Source: Sulfuricurvum sp.
Lineage (GTDB): Bacteria > Campylobacterota > Campylobacteria > Campylobacterales > Sulfurimonadaceae
Length of the DNA: 64,000 nt
Assembly: GCF_023229695.1 (NCBI RefSeq)
Contig: NZ_JALNYS010000001.1
Location: forward strand, 124,001-188,000
Direction of reading: 5' to 3'
Part shown: piece by piece, positions 52,775 through 61,424 of the stretch
How the letters are laid out: every line of letters starts with the position of its first letter
How positions within the stretch are numbered: position 1 is the first letter of the stretch
Notes under the pieces: model-generated
Database searches by the model: none
What the model saw: only the letters and a program-made list of their open reading frames with translations
Told to the model about the DNA's origin: nothing
Program-made: the position numbers and the translations under genes

Positions 52775-53728
52775 ATGAAATATTTTCTTAGCTCCGTTGC
52801 GTATACTCTTTTAATGGTTATTTTAATCTCAATTCTCTCGTTTGGGGCGATTCATATGGCGCCGAACAGTTTTATGGGGGGGGAGCTCAATCCCAATATG
52901 ACGCCGGAGACGATTGCACAGCTCAAATCGATTTATGGGCTGGATAAGCCGTTGCTGCAACAATATAGCGATTGGACCACAAACTTTTTTCAGCTTAACT
53001 TTGGAATATCGTTTGTCAGCGGAGAAAAAGTAAGTACCGTCGTTCTACAACGCCTGCCGGTAACGCTGTGGATGAATCTGATAGCCATGGTGATAACATT
53101 TGCCCTTTCGCTGTGGATGGGTGTCCGGGCTGCTCTGCGTTATAAGAGTGTAACGGACCATACGATTCTTCAGCTTTCGCTTCTGAGTTTTGCAATGCCC
53201 TCGTATTATCTCGCACTCCTCTTAATGTTGCTGCTGAGCGTTATGCTGGGATGGTTTCCGATCAACGGTCTGCATGCATTGGAACCGCCGGAGGGGATAG
53301 GGTATTATATCGATATGGCATGGCATTTGGCCTTGCCGATCGGAGTGATGGTACTGGTAGGGATCGGGAGTCTGACCCTTTATATCCGCTCGCTGACTCT
53401 TGAGATTTTAAAAAGCGACTATATCTATTTCGCCCGCGCTCGGGGAATTTCCGAATCGATGATTATCCGCCGCTATATCCTCCCCAATCTTCTTCCGCCG
53501 ATTGTGACGATGTTGGGCCTCTCATTGCCGGGGCTTATCGGCGGATCGGTCATACTGGAATCGATTTTTGGGATAGAGGGGATGGGGCAGCTTTTTTATC
53601 TCTCTGCGATGAGTCGGGATTATCCGGTTATTATGGGAATTTTGATGATGAGTGCGTTTTTGACGCTGATCGGTAACCAGATTGCCGATGCGGTGCTTTT
53701 GAAATTGAATCCGTTTGTAAGGCGATAA
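52775..53728 (+). CDS. Dipeptide/nickel-type ABC transporter permease (DppB family), orphan
   Basis: The 317-residue inner-membrane protein has six predicted helices. It carries the DppB/OppB N-terminal motif (HMAPNSFMGGELNP, YGLDKPLLQQYSDW) and the EAA cytoplasmic loop, YFARARGISESMIIRRYILP, for coupling to the ATPase. It starts at ATG 52775; the frame extends upstream to 52727 but that lies across the terminator and promoter. No partner permease, ATPase or binding protein is adjacent, so the transporter must be completed by genes elsewhere or is incomplete. Confidence 0.85.
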   Translation: MKYFLSSVAYTLLMVILISILSFGAIHMAPNSFMGGELNPNMTPETIAQLKSIYGLDKPLLQQYSDWTTNFFQLNFGISFVSGEKVSTVVLQRLPVTLWMNLIAMVITFALSLWMGVRAALRYKSVTDHTILQLSLLSFAMPSYYLALLLMLLLSVMLGWFPINGLHALEPPEGIGYYIDMAWHLALPIGVMVLVGIGSLTLYIRSLTLEILKSDYIYFARARGISESMIIRRYILPNLLPPIVTMLGLSLPGLIGGSVILESIFGIEGMGQLFYLSAMSRDYPVIMGILMMSAFLTLIGNQIADAVLLKLNPFVRR

Positions 53729-53757
53729 TTTTTTATTTGTTCTTTTCTTTTTAAAAA

Positions 53758-53994
53758 AGAAAAGTACCAAAAGAAAAGCGTCCCCCGAGCAAATCGCTCA
53801 CGCGACTCCGGCACGTCTGCCTACGCGCGTGGCTTACAAGGATGCTCAGGGGACAGGTTGTCGATTATTTTCGCTATGCGAAAATTATTAAAAATAAAAG
53901 TTCCGTGATCCAATACCTAGAGCCGCTCCGAAGGCAGCAGTGCCGAGAGGAGCGAGCGTTCTTGGATCACGGTATGCTCTTTTGGTACTTTTCT
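53758..53994. repeat. 237-bp nested palindromic element
   Basis: The ends are perfect 16-bp inverted repeats, AGAAAAGTACCAAAAG and CTTTTGGTACTTTTCT. Inside are CCGTGATCCAA/TTGGATCACGG (11 bp), within it CGCTCC/GGAGCG, and within that GGCA/TGCC; a second nest is TCCCCCGAGC/GCTCAGGGGA. Outside the right end a further TACTTTTCTG/CAGAAAAGTA stem reaches 54011. It fills most of the gap between the permease and nusA, which contains no gene. Confidence 0.85.
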
Positions 53995-54021
53995 GGCTAA
54001 ACAGAAAAGTATGAGAATATT

Positions 54022-55152
54022 TTAATTCCCGAAAAGTGCTTCCAAAGAGCTAAGCCCCTCTTTTTTCTCTTCAGCTGCTTTTTCCGAGGTAGCAGAGCTT
54101 CCTTGCTCGTTAAGCTCGATGGTGTAGCCTGTCAGCATCGAAGCAAGGCGGATATTGATTCCGCTTTTGCCGATGGCTTTTGATTTTTGATCGCTCGGGA
54201 GGGTGACAATCGCTTTTTTCTCACCGCTTTCGCTCTCTTCGACCGTAACGGCGCTGATGATAGCCGGAGACATTGCTCGGGATATGAAGAGTTCCGGAGA
54301 GGCGCTGTATTCGATACAGTCAATGTTTTCTCCGCAGAGCTCATCGCTGACCGAATTGATACGGACCCCGCGTACTCCGACCGTTGCCCCGATCGGATCG
54401 ATTTGGGGACGGATGGAATAGAGGGCGATTTTAGCCCGTTCACCCGGGATACGGGCACATTTTTCGATGATGACGATGCCGTCTTTGATCTCGGGAACTT
54501 CAAGAGCAAGGAGCTCTTCGAGAAATTTTGGGGCGGTACGGGATAGTTCCATTGAAATACCGCTTGATTTATCGACATGGACGCGGCGGACGATGGCGCT
54601 GACAACATCGCCGACTTTAAATTTCTCCCCTTTGATACGGTTCTTCATCGGTAAAATCGCACGGATCTCATCGATTTCAATCACGGTATTCTGGTCGTTA
54701 TCGACTCGGGTAACACGGCCGGAGACGATTTGGTTGATTTTGCTTTTGTATTTATCGTAGAGTTCGTTTTCAACGAGGCGCTGGATATGAAATTCGATTT
54801 CCCGGTGAAGGGTTGCAAAGGCACTTCGGCCATAACTTTCGATATCATGCTCCATCTGGAGCTGATCGCCGATTTCGGCTTCATCATCGATCTCTTGCGC
54901 CGCACTGATACCCATATATGCACCGGCTTCTCCCCCGTTCAACTCGGGTGCATCATCGGCCATAACTGTGATGATTTGACGTAATTTTACCTGCTTGGTC
55001 CGATCATCAATATCGGCTTCAAACGCAAATGTAGGGTTAATAAGCCGTTTGGCGGTTTGGATAAATGAGGTTTTAATCGCCTCTTGGACATGCTCGCGTT
55101 TGAGCCCTTTTTCGTTGGCAATCGAATCGATAATATCTAAAATATTTTCCAC
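54022..55152 (-). CDS. nusA: Transcription elongation/termination factor NusA
   Basis: The 376-residue protein has the N-terminal RNA-polymerase-binding domain, an S1 domain (GRVTRVDNDQNTVIEI, FKVGDVVSAIVRRV), and two KH domains (ERAKIALYSIRPQIDPIGAT, SKAIGKSGINIRLAS), without the extra C-terminal acidic repeats of E. coli. The frame begins at 55179, but AAGGA seven bases before GTG 55152 and the family's ENILDIIDSIANEKGL start favour the shorter form. It has its own promoter. Confidence 0.95.
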   Translation of the reverse strand: MENILDIIDSIANEKGLKREHVQEAIKTSFIQTAKRLINPTFAFEADIDDRTKQVKLRQIITVMADDAPELNGGEAGAYMGISAAQEIDDEAEIGDQLQMEHDIESYGRSAFATLHREIEFHIQRLVENELYDKYKSKINQIVSGRVTRVDNDQNTVIEIDEIRAILPMKNRIKGEKFKVGDVVSAIVRRVHVDKSSGISMELSRTAPKFLEELLALEVPEIKDGIVIIEKCARIPGERAKIALYSIRPQIDPIGATVGVRGVRINSVSDELCGENIDCIEYSASPELFISRAMSPAIISAVTVEESESGEKKAIVTLPSDQKSKAIGKSGINIRLASMLTGYTIELNEQGSSATSEKAAEEKKEGLSSLEALFGN

Positions 55153-55224
55153 AGTAAAATCCTTATTAGGGTGACTCATAAAAAAATGGTGGTGTGCGGG
55201 AAGTCTTTTTTATGAAGGACCAGT

Positions 55225-55230
55225 ATTATA
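55225..55230 (-). promoter_or_regulatory. nusA: -10 box for nusA
   Basis: The minus strand reads TTGTATAAT, 73 bp upstream of the GTG start. Confidence 0.5.
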
Positions 55231-55285
55231 CAAAAAAATCTCTTAATAGGATATTTATCGAAAGAGAGATACAATGTCTTACTAT

Positions 55286-55427
55286 CTGATGTTACGCACT
55301 TTTCGGGTAAAACCCGTAAAGTGGCAGGGACCGGGGTCCCTACAACCCCCTAAAGCTACCCGCATCTTTCGGATGCGGGAGAAAATTCCCCTTGACGCGC
55401 TTACTAAAGCAAGGTGCGTAAGGTCAG
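55286..55427 (-). repeat. Structured intergenic repeat, copy D (142 bp, inverted)
   Basis: Ends are CTGATGTTACGCAC and GTGCGTAAGGTCAG. On the plus strand the internal hairpins run in the reverse order to copies A-C: ACTTTTCGGG.., GGGACC/GGTCCC, and CCCGCATC-TTTCG-GATGCGGG. It occupies the gap between divergent nusA and the HP0268-like gene. Confidence 0.9.
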
Positions 55428-55466
55428 TTACTATTAAGAACGCTAAAAACGGAGAAAGGGATACAT

Positions 55467-55709
55467 ATGGAACTGAAACTTGCCCGAAGTGAGCATGATA
55501 CAAAGCCTAAAAAAATCGATCTTAAAAAAATTACGGAGATGGTCGAAAAAAGCAATTCGCTGATTCTCTATTTTGATCGCGAGAATTCACATAAAGATCT
55601 TCTTGCTCTTCAAGACCATTTTGAAGGGGAAGGGAAGAGTTTTTATATGCGGGAAGTCCGTTTCGGCCTCTCTGCAAACGAATATATGTACGAAGTGCAT
55701 ATATTATAA
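55467..55709 (+). CDS. HP0268-like small protein
   Basis: The 80-residue protein corresponds in size and position (next to miaB and nusA) to HP0268 of Helicobacter, reported as a small nuclease. It has KSNSLILYFDRENSHKDLLA and ends FGLSANEYMYEVHIL. I recognise it by synteny; the nuclease activity has not been shown for this copy. AAAGGG precedes the ATG. It is followed by a common palindromic repeat and miaB. Confidence 0.7.
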   Translation: MELKLARSEHDTKPKKIDLKKITEMVEKSNSLILYFDRENSHKDLLALQDHFEGEGKSFYMREVRFGLSANEYMYEVHIL

Positions 55710-55728
55710 ATCTATTTTTCTCTAATTT

Positions 55729-55822
55729 CGTCATTCCCGCGAAAGCGGGCATTGTGCCCCCTGCGGGTAAATCCAGCTTTGAATTTTGGGGATGGATCCC
55801 CGGGTCAAGCCCGAGGATGACG
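55729..55822. repeat. 94-bp CGTCAT...GATGACG palindromic repeat
   Basis: It opens CGTCATTCCCGCGAAAGCGGG and closes CCCGGGTCAAGCCCGAGGATGACG (shown in part), the pattern of a widespread proteobacterial intergenic repeat. Translated, one strand gives the familiar spurious peptide MPAFAGMT. Confidence 0.8.
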
Positions 55823-55854
55823 AGAGTCGTCTTTTAAGGATTAAGGTAACTTAA

Positions 55855-57156
55855 ATGTCCAAAAAACTTTTTATCGAAACGCTCGGGTGCGCAATGAATG
55901 TTCGTGACTCGGAGCACATGATTGCCGAATTGAATGCTCAGGAGGGGTATGAACTGACCGATGATGCGCGGGAAGCCGATCTAATCCTCATCAATACCTG
56001 CTCTGTCCGTGAAAAACCGGTCCATAAACTCTTTTCCGAACTGGGTGTATTCAATAAGCTTAAAAAAGAGGGGGCAAAAATCGGTGTTTCCGGATGTACC
56101 GCATCCCATCTTGGCAAAGAGATCATTAAGCGTGCCCCTTATGTCAATTTTGTTCTGGGTGCGCGGAATGTATCCAAAATCGGCGAGGTCCTTCACCGTG
56201 ATAAAGCGGTGGAGGTGGAGATCGATTATGATGAATCCCAATTCGCGTTTAAGGATTTTCGCTCCAGCCCTTATAAGGCCTATATCAACATTTCTATCGG
56301 ATGCGATAAACAATGTACGTTTTGCATTGTCCCCAAGACACGAGGGGATGAGATTTCCATCCCTGCCGATCTCATTGTCGCCGAGGCGCGTAAAGCGGCT
56401 CAGAATGGGGTAAAAGAGATTTTTTTATTGGGTCAAAACGTTAATAATTACGGTCGCCGTTTTTCGGGTAATCATGAGAAAATGAATTTTACCGAACTGC
56501 TGCGCCGGGTGAGTGCGGTGGAGGGGGTAGAGCGAATCCGGTTTACTTCGCCCCATCCTCTCCATATGGATGATGAATTTATCGAAGAGTTTGCCCGTAA
56601 TCCGAAAATCTGCAAATCGATGCATATGCCGCTGCAAAGCGGATCGAGTGAGATTCTCAAAGCGATGAAGCGGGGATATACCAAAGAGTGGTTTTTAAAT
56701 CGTGCGGCAAAATTGCGCGAACTGGTTCCGGACGTCAGTATCAGTACCGATATTATTGTCGCTTTTCCGGGTGAAAGCGATAAAGATTTCGAAGAGACGC
56801 TGGACGTGATGCGTGAGGTCCGTTTTGAACAGGTCTTTAGTTTTAAATACTCTCCGCGTCCCCTTACCGAAGCGGAAGGGTTTACCGATACGGTTGATTC
56901 TGAGGTAGGATCAGAGCGGTTGAGTAGGTTGCAGGCGTTTCAGGATACGATTCTCGATGAGATGAAAACAACCCTTCTGGGCAAAGAGGTTGAGGTCTAT
57001 TTTGAAGAGCTTCGCAATGACGGTTATGTTGCCGGGCGGAGTGACAACAATGTAATGATCAAGGTTAAAGGGTGCGAAGAGTGGCTGGGAAAAATTGCAA
57101 AAGTCAAAATTACGGAGGTTTCCCGTCTCGTACAATACGGAGAAATTCTTGCGTAA
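55855..57156 (+). CDS. miaB: tRNA-2-methylthio-N6-dimethylallyladenosine synthase
   Basis: This radical-SAM methylthiotransferase completes the A37 modification begun by MiaA. The 433-residue protein has the auxiliary-cluster cysteines (LGCAMNVRDSE, INTCSVREKP, SGCTASHLG), the radical-SAM motif CDKQCTFCIVPKTRG and a C-terminal TRAM domain. It overlaps the acyltransferase gene that follows by 8 bp. Confidence 0.97.
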   Translation: MSKKLFIETLGCAMNVRDSEHMIAELNAQEGYELTDDAREADLILINTCSVREKPVHKLFSELGVFNKLKKEGAKIGVSGCTASHLGKEIIKRAPYVNFVLGARNVSKIGEVLHRDKAVEVEIDYDESQFAFKDFRSSPYKAYINISIGCDKQCTFCIVPKTRGDEISIPADLIVAEARKAAQNGVKEIFLLGQNVNNYGRRFSGNHEKMNFTELLRRVSAVEGVERIRFTSPHPLHMDDEFIEEFARNPKICKSMHMPLQSGSSEILKAMKRGYTKEWFLNRAAKLRELVPDVSISTDIIVAFPGESDKDFEETLDVMREVRFEQVFSFKYSPRPLTEAEGFTDTVDSEVGSERLSRLQAFQDTILDEMKTTLLGKEVEVYFEELRNDGYVAGRSDNNVMIKVKGCEEWLGKIAKVKITEVSRLVQYGEILA

Positions 57157-57775
57157 AAAGATCCTTCGAACCATTGCCTTATGGATTGTCCCTTCCCTTG
57201 GGGCATTACTGATACGTTTTTTGTATCTGAGCAACAGCAAACGTTTCCATCTCCCCACCGTGATTCCTCAAGAACCCCTTATTTTTGCTTTCTGGCATTC
57301 TGATTTGTTGATGCAGCCTTATCTTTACTCCAAATTTCGTATTATTCCAAAAGTAAATGTACTGATTAGTGAACATTTTGATGGGCAAATCATCGCCGAA
57401 ACCATGCATAAATTTAAACTGGGAACGATACGGGGCTCCACAACGCGCGGGGGTGCCAAAGTCCTCATTCAAGCCCTTAAGTCCCTTACGGAAGGATACG
57501 ATATCGGTATTACCCCAGACGGTCCGAAAGGGCCGCGCTATGAGGTGAGTGAGGGAGTTGTGGTGATGGCACAAAAACGTCATGCAAAAGTGATTGTTTT
57601 TCATTGTCTTCCGTCGTCGTATTGGCAACTCTCAAGCTGGGATCGATTTGTTATTCCCAAACCGTTCGGGAGACTTGACTTTTACGCTTCCGAACCGATT
57701 AATCTGGAAGGGCTTGGGATCGATGAAGCCAAAGAGGTTGTCCGGAAAGCATTAATGATCCATGCCATCCCATGA
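57149..57775 (+). CDS. DUF374 lysophospholipid acyltransferase-like protein
   Basis: The 208-residue protein has an N-terminal membrane segment (LGALLIRFLYL) and the family motifs FAFWHSDLL, RGSTTRGGAKVL and ITPDGPKGPRYEV. DUF374 proteins belong to the acyltransferase superfamily that includes lipid A acyltransferases. The frame extends to 57095, but GGAG six bases before TTG 57149 gives a reasonable start. The order miaB then this gene is the same in Campylobacter. Confidence 0.82.
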   Translation: MRKKILRTIALWIVPSLGALLIRFLYLSNSKRFHLPTVIPQEPLIFAFWHSDLLMQPYLYSKFRIIPKVNVLISEHFDGQIIAETMHKFKLGTIRGSTTRGGAKVLIQALKSLTEGYDIGITPDGPKGPRYEVSEGVVVMAQKRHAKVIVFHCLPSSYWQLSSWDRFVIPKPFGRLDFYASEPINLEGLGIDEAKEVVRKALMIHAIP

Positions 57776-58611
57776 GCGCAATTGCCTTGATGCGTAAAAA
57801 AGAGGAGTTTTTGAAATACCTTGACGGGTTTAAAGGGTACTCGGCACTGACGATTGCCAGTTACGACGAGTCGATTAATGAGATGCTGCAATGGGCTGAA
57901 ATCGATCTTGATGCAAAAGAGATCAATCTTATGCCGCTACGCTTGCGTATCGCTTTGCAGAGTCCGAAAACGATTTCTAGAAAGTTGAGTGCGATTAGAA
58001 GTTTTATGAAATACCTTCAGCAGCATGATGAAACGATTGAATTAAAGGGGGACGAGAGTGTAAAAGTCCCCAAAACCCTCCCTAAGCCGATCGGACATGA
58101 ACATATTCTTCATGCGCTGAAACATGCCGATCCGACGGCTGCTTTGGCCATTACCCTCCTTTATACTCTGGGACTTCGAATATCCGAGTTGACCCATTTG
58201 CGGGTAGACAATATCTCGGCAAGATGGTGCCGGGTTGTCGGGAAAGGGGCCAAAGAGCGTGATTTGCCCCTGTTGGAACCGGTTTATACGATGATCGGAC
58301 ACTATCATCAGAGATATCCGGTGCAGGAATTTGTTTTTGAGGAAAAAGGTAAAAAATTAAGCGAAAATAGTCTAAGATATACCATTACCAAGGCATTTAA
58401 AGAGGTGGGGTTAAAAGTGACTCCACACCAATTGCGGCATGCCTACGCGACGGAATTATTAAATAATCAAGCCAGGATTGCCGATGTTAGTGAATTACTC
58501 GGGCATGAAAGCATGGCGACTACACAGATTTATACCAAATTGGGAAACGCGCTGAAAATGGATCATTACCTTAAATCGCACCCGTTATGCGCAAGAGATA
58601 CTACGTGTTAA
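57772..58611 (+). CDS. Xer-type tyrosine recombinase
   Basis: The 279-residue protein has an N-terminal core-binding domain and a catalytic domain. Catalytic residues are R136 (GLRISELTHL), Lys in GKGAKERDLP, His-x-x-Arg in HQLRHAYATELL (about 219-222), His in LGHESM and Tyr in TTQIYTKL. It could be the chromosome-dimer recombinase (XerH/XerD role) or a mobile-element integrase; its operon with conserved genes favours the former. I did not locate a dif site. Confidence 0.85.
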   Translation: MSAIALMRKKEEFLKYLDGFKGYSALTIASYDESINEMLQWAEIDLDAKEINLMPLRLRIALQSPKTISRKLSAIRSFMKYLQQHDETIELKGDESVKVPKTLPKPIGHEHILHALKHADPTAALAITLLYTLGLRISELTHLRVDNISARWCRVVGKGAKERDLPLLEPVYTMIGHYHQRYPVQEFVFEEKGKKLSENSLRYTITKAFKEVGLKVTPHQLRHAYATELLNNQARIADVSELLGHESMATTQIYTKLGNALKMDHYLKSHPLCARDTTC

Positions 58612-59615
58612 AACAGTTTTATCAGAAAATCCACGTTGCTCTGATCCCCGAAGAGAAGGGGTGTGATGTAATCATTGTAGGGGTGAAAAACAAAAAGCTT
58701 TTGTACAAAGAGCATAGATACTTTGATGATCCGGAGCCTACTGCCGTATTGTTTGCCTACATTCGAAAATTTATCGAACGTTCTGCACTGTATTACATCT
58801 CAATCCTCAATCCGGATTCAAATCAGGGGGCAATTGAGGGGTGCTCGTTACTCGATGTCAATAAAGAAGGGGCCGTTTCGTTGTGCCGAAATCAAAAGTG
58901 GATGATCTACGCTTCGGTACGGGAGATTGAATTTCTGAAAAATCGGTATGATCGTGTAGGTCTGGATTTTATTTTTTCCCCTTTTTCGGTCATTGAACAA
59001 TTTTTTGCCGACAAGATAGGGGGGGATTTCGCCCTTTATGCGTTGGCCCAAAAAGATTCGTTTTCGGTAGCGTTTTTTGAGAAAGGGAGACTCGAATTTG
59101 CCCATCATTACCCGATGAACCCTTCTCGAATGACGGAAGAAGTTCCTGTCTCTTTTGACATAGATATTATGCACGAGGAGGAAGAGCACGGGATCCGTCT
59201 TGACGATATAGAGAGTTTGGATGATTTGGACATTATTGATGATCTTGACGATTTAAGCGATATCGAGGATTTGGACGCACTTGAGGATATTGTCGAATTT
59301 AGTGAAGATATCCAGACCTCAGAGGAGCAGCCGGTCCATGAAGCGAACGGAAGAGAGATGAAAGAGCAGATGGACCGGTTTAACAAAGATTATCGCCGGT
59401 TCGAACTGATTCAGAAGACGTTATCGCAATTTTATGCCGGAGAGCACTGCCATAACCGTTTTGTTGAGAAGGTTTATATTGCCGATGCTTACGGTAGCGG
59501 TGCAGAGCTCAAACGCTTCCTGGAAGAGGAACTGTTTTTGAGCGTGATGATTCGGAAGATCGAGCTTGGCGATGTAGTGATCGCACTTTCTCAGATTGAG
59601 GAAGAGGGGCTATGA
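58587..59615 (+). CDS. PilM/GspL-like protein with an acidic linker
   Basis: The 342-residue protein precedes two single-helix membrane proteins in a PilM-PilN-PilO-like arrangement. Its first 180 residues are strand-rich (VALIPEEKGCDVIIVGVKN, RVGLDFIFSPF), loosely like an actin-fold PilM or GspL cytoplasmic domain. Between about 190 and 250 lies an acidic stretch of repeated LDDLD/IEDLD units. It overlaps the recombinase gene by 25 bp. A role in competence or type II-like pilus assembly is inference. Confidence 0.55.
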   Translation: MRKRYYVLKQFYQKIHVALIPEEKGCDVIIVGVKNKKLLYKEHRYFDDPEPTAVLFAYIRKFIERSALYYISILNPDSNQGAIEGCSLLDVNKEGAVSLCRNQKWMIYASVREIEFLKNRYDRVGLDFIFSPFSVIEQFFADKIGGDFALYALAQKDSFSVAFFEKGRLEFAHHYPMNPSRMTEEVPVSFDIDIMHEEEEHGIRLDDIESLDDLDIIDDLDDLSDIEDLDALEDIVEFSEDIQTSEEQPVHEANGREMKEQMDRFNKDYRRFELIQKTLSQFYAGEHCHNRFVEKVYIADAYGSGAELKRFLEEELFLSVMIRKIELGDVVIALSQIEEEGL

Positions 59616-60139
59616 AACACAGTTTTATTGCTCCGCGTCCCAAACGCCTCATCGGTACGGAATTGCGGATGGTCCTTTTTTTCTTTGCCGTTACGATTAT
59701 GATGTTGGTAGGGGCGTATCTGTTTTTATTTTATAAAACGTACGATTTCCATCGGGAACGGGCGTCGATTGCTCAGAAAACCGACGGATTGAAGCATGCT
59801 GCCCATCTTATTGAAGATCAAATCGTTCAGATTGATGCTAAAGCAAAAATAGCGGAACAGGTGACGACGGATAATACGGTGATGAAAGAGAGTATCCGTA
59901 ACCTCTTTGATCTTGTTCCCGACAGCGTTACCCTCTCGCGTGCGCAATTGGATGAGAAATCTCTGATCTTGTATGGAATGACACCGAACAAAGATACGTA
60001 CGAATACATGCTTCATGCACCGCTACGCTCAATATTCCACCGTACCTACACCAGCTTTTATCCGATTGAAAACGGTTGGTATCGTTTTGTTTCATCGAAT
60101 TATCTGGATGATGAGAATGAAACAAAAGGGGTAGAATGA
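59612..60139 (+). CDS. PilN-like single-pass membrane protein
   Basis: The 175-residue protein has a short cytoplasmic start (RPKRLIGTELRM), one membrane helix (LFFFAVTIMMLVGAYLFLF), a coiled coil, and a small mixed domain (LIPDSVTL-like LVPDSVTLSRAQL, SLILYGMTPN) that is the PilN-type fold. It overlaps both neighbours by four bases. Confidence 0.65.
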   Translation: MKHSFIAPRPKRLIGTELRMVLFFFAVTIMMLVGAYLFLFYKTYDFHRERASIAQKTDGLKHAAHLIEDQIVQIDAKAKIAEQVTTDNTVMKESIRNLFDLVPDSVTLSRAQLDEKSLILYGMTPNKDTYEYMLHAPLRSIFHRTYTSFYPIENGWYRFVSSNYLDDENETKGVE

Positions 60140-60666
60140 GCCGCCAAACCATTGTGATGATACTGCTTTCGTTGACCCTTTTGCTCGTTGTTCTCCTGTT
60201 CTCGTTTTTGCTACTCATTCCCAAAGGGAAAGAGTATCGAACCCTTAGGTTGGAGAGTAAAAAAGAGATGCAGTCTCTTGAACGTGCACAACGCGATTAC
60301 AATCAGGCACGCGATAGGCTGGAAGAGTTGAAAGGGGCTAATCGCCATATCATTAGCGCATTTAGGACCCCTTTTAATGCGGAGCGTTTTACCAAACTGA
60401 ACAAAAAAGAGTTTCAGGATCTTTATCTAACGGAAGTCACGGCACGTTCGGAGGATGGGATGTTTAAAGTCTATGAGGTGAATGCGACCTCCAAGATCAC
60501 TTCTCCCCAAAGCTTTTACCATTTCTTGGAGAGCGTTAATAAAAGCGACTGGATTATCGGTGTCAATTTCCCGGTCTATTTCGAAAGAGACGGGGATAAG
60601 ATCCGCTCCAGTTTCACGATGAAAGTACACAACAATCCAAAAACGGGTAAAAAAGAGAAAACTTAA
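60136..60666 (+). CDS. PilO/GspM-like single-pass membrane protein
   Basis: The 176-residue protein has an N-terminal membrane helix (LLSLTLLLVVLLFSFLLL), a coiled coil to about residue 75, and a small periplasmic domain with SITSPQSFYHFLESVNKS-like sequence (SKITSPQSFYHFLESV), as in PilO. CtsT, a competence protein of Campylobacter, is encoded near proC as well, but I cannot equate the two. Its stop and that of the converging proC share TTAA. Confidence 0.65.
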   Translation: MSRQTIVMILLSLTLLLVVLLFSFLLLIPKGKEYRTLRLESKKEMQSLERAQRDYNQARDRLEELKGANRHIISAFRTPFNAERFTKLNKKEFQDLYLTEVTARSEDGMFKVYEVNATSKITSPQSFYHFLESVNKSDWIIGVNFPVYFERDGDKIRSSFTMKVHNNPKTGKKEKT

Positions 60667-61424
60667 CGCATCCCCTTGGCTTTTTCATGAGCGAGACGGA
60701 TCGCTTCCATGCACCCCTCACGTACCCCCGATTTTTCAAGAGCGCCGTAACCGGCTGCGGTTGTTCCGCCGGGACTCATGACATTGTCTTTAAGGAGTGC
60801 GGGATGGATAGTCTGAATCAGGCTGCCAAACCCTCCGAAAAGTCCTCGCATCAGCTCCATGGCATCGTCTCGTTTTAGCCCCTCCCGTACCGCACCGTCA
60901 CATAAAGCTTCGGCTATGAGGGCAAGATAGGCAGGGCCGCTTCCGGCAAGGGAGGTGGCAATATCGAGTTCTTTTTCGCTGGATAGCCATAGTGTTTTAC
61001 CGATAGCGCCAAAAAGGGCGATTGCCTCGGTACTGACGTTAATATCCCCGACCAGAGAGGTCATCGACATCCCTACTTCAGCGGCAAGATTCGGCATCGC
61101 ACGAACCGTATGTTCTGCCGGTATGGCTTGAAGAGAGTTTAGGGTTGTCCCTGCCAGTACCGAATAAAGGACGCGGGCTCTCCCTTTTAGATAAGGGGTG
61201 ATTTCAGGTAAGTTGTAGGGTTTGACGCATAAAAAAAGGGTTTTGCCCATGATGTCGGCATCCGAATAGAGGGTCTTTTTGATGGGCGAACCCAACGCAT
61301 CTTCAAACCGTTTCAGAGCCATATCACTCCGCCCGATCACTTCAATCGGATGGGTCTCTACCAGCCCTTTCGCGAGGGCAAGCGCCATTTTTCCGTTACC
61401 GACGAAGGTGATTAGTTTAGTCAT
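60663..61424 (-). CDS. proC: Pyrroline-5-carboxylate reductase
   Basis: This enzyme makes proline from pyrroline-5-carboxylate with NAD(P)H. The 253-residue protein has the cofactor motif FVGNGKMALALAKGL and the C-terminal SPGGTTAAGYGALEKSG signature. It overlaps fliW by 8 bp, an arrangement also seen in Campylobacter. Confidence 0.95.
   Translation of the reverse strand: MTKLITFVGNGKMALALAKGLVETHPIEVIGRSDMALKRFEDALGSPIKKTLYSDADIMGKTLFLCVKPYNLPEITPYLKGRARVLYSVLAGTTLNSLQAIPAEHTVRAMPNLAAEVGMSMTSLVGDINVSTEAIALFGAIGKTLWLSSEKELDIATSLAGSGPAYLALIAEALCDGAVREGLKRDDAMELMRGLFGGFGSLIQTIHPALLKDNVMSPGGTTAAGYGALEKSGVREGCMEAIRLAHEKAKGMR

Noticed and set aside
55531..55752. ORF on the minus strand beginning MPAFAGMT
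   Set aside because: It is the well-known spurious translation of the CGTCAT palindromic repeat and runs antisense to the HP0268-like gene.
57772..58611. Recombinase as a phage or integrative-element integrase
   Set aside because: It lies in a tight operon with conserved genes, with no att-like duplication or tRNA boundary nearby. It cannot be fully excluded.
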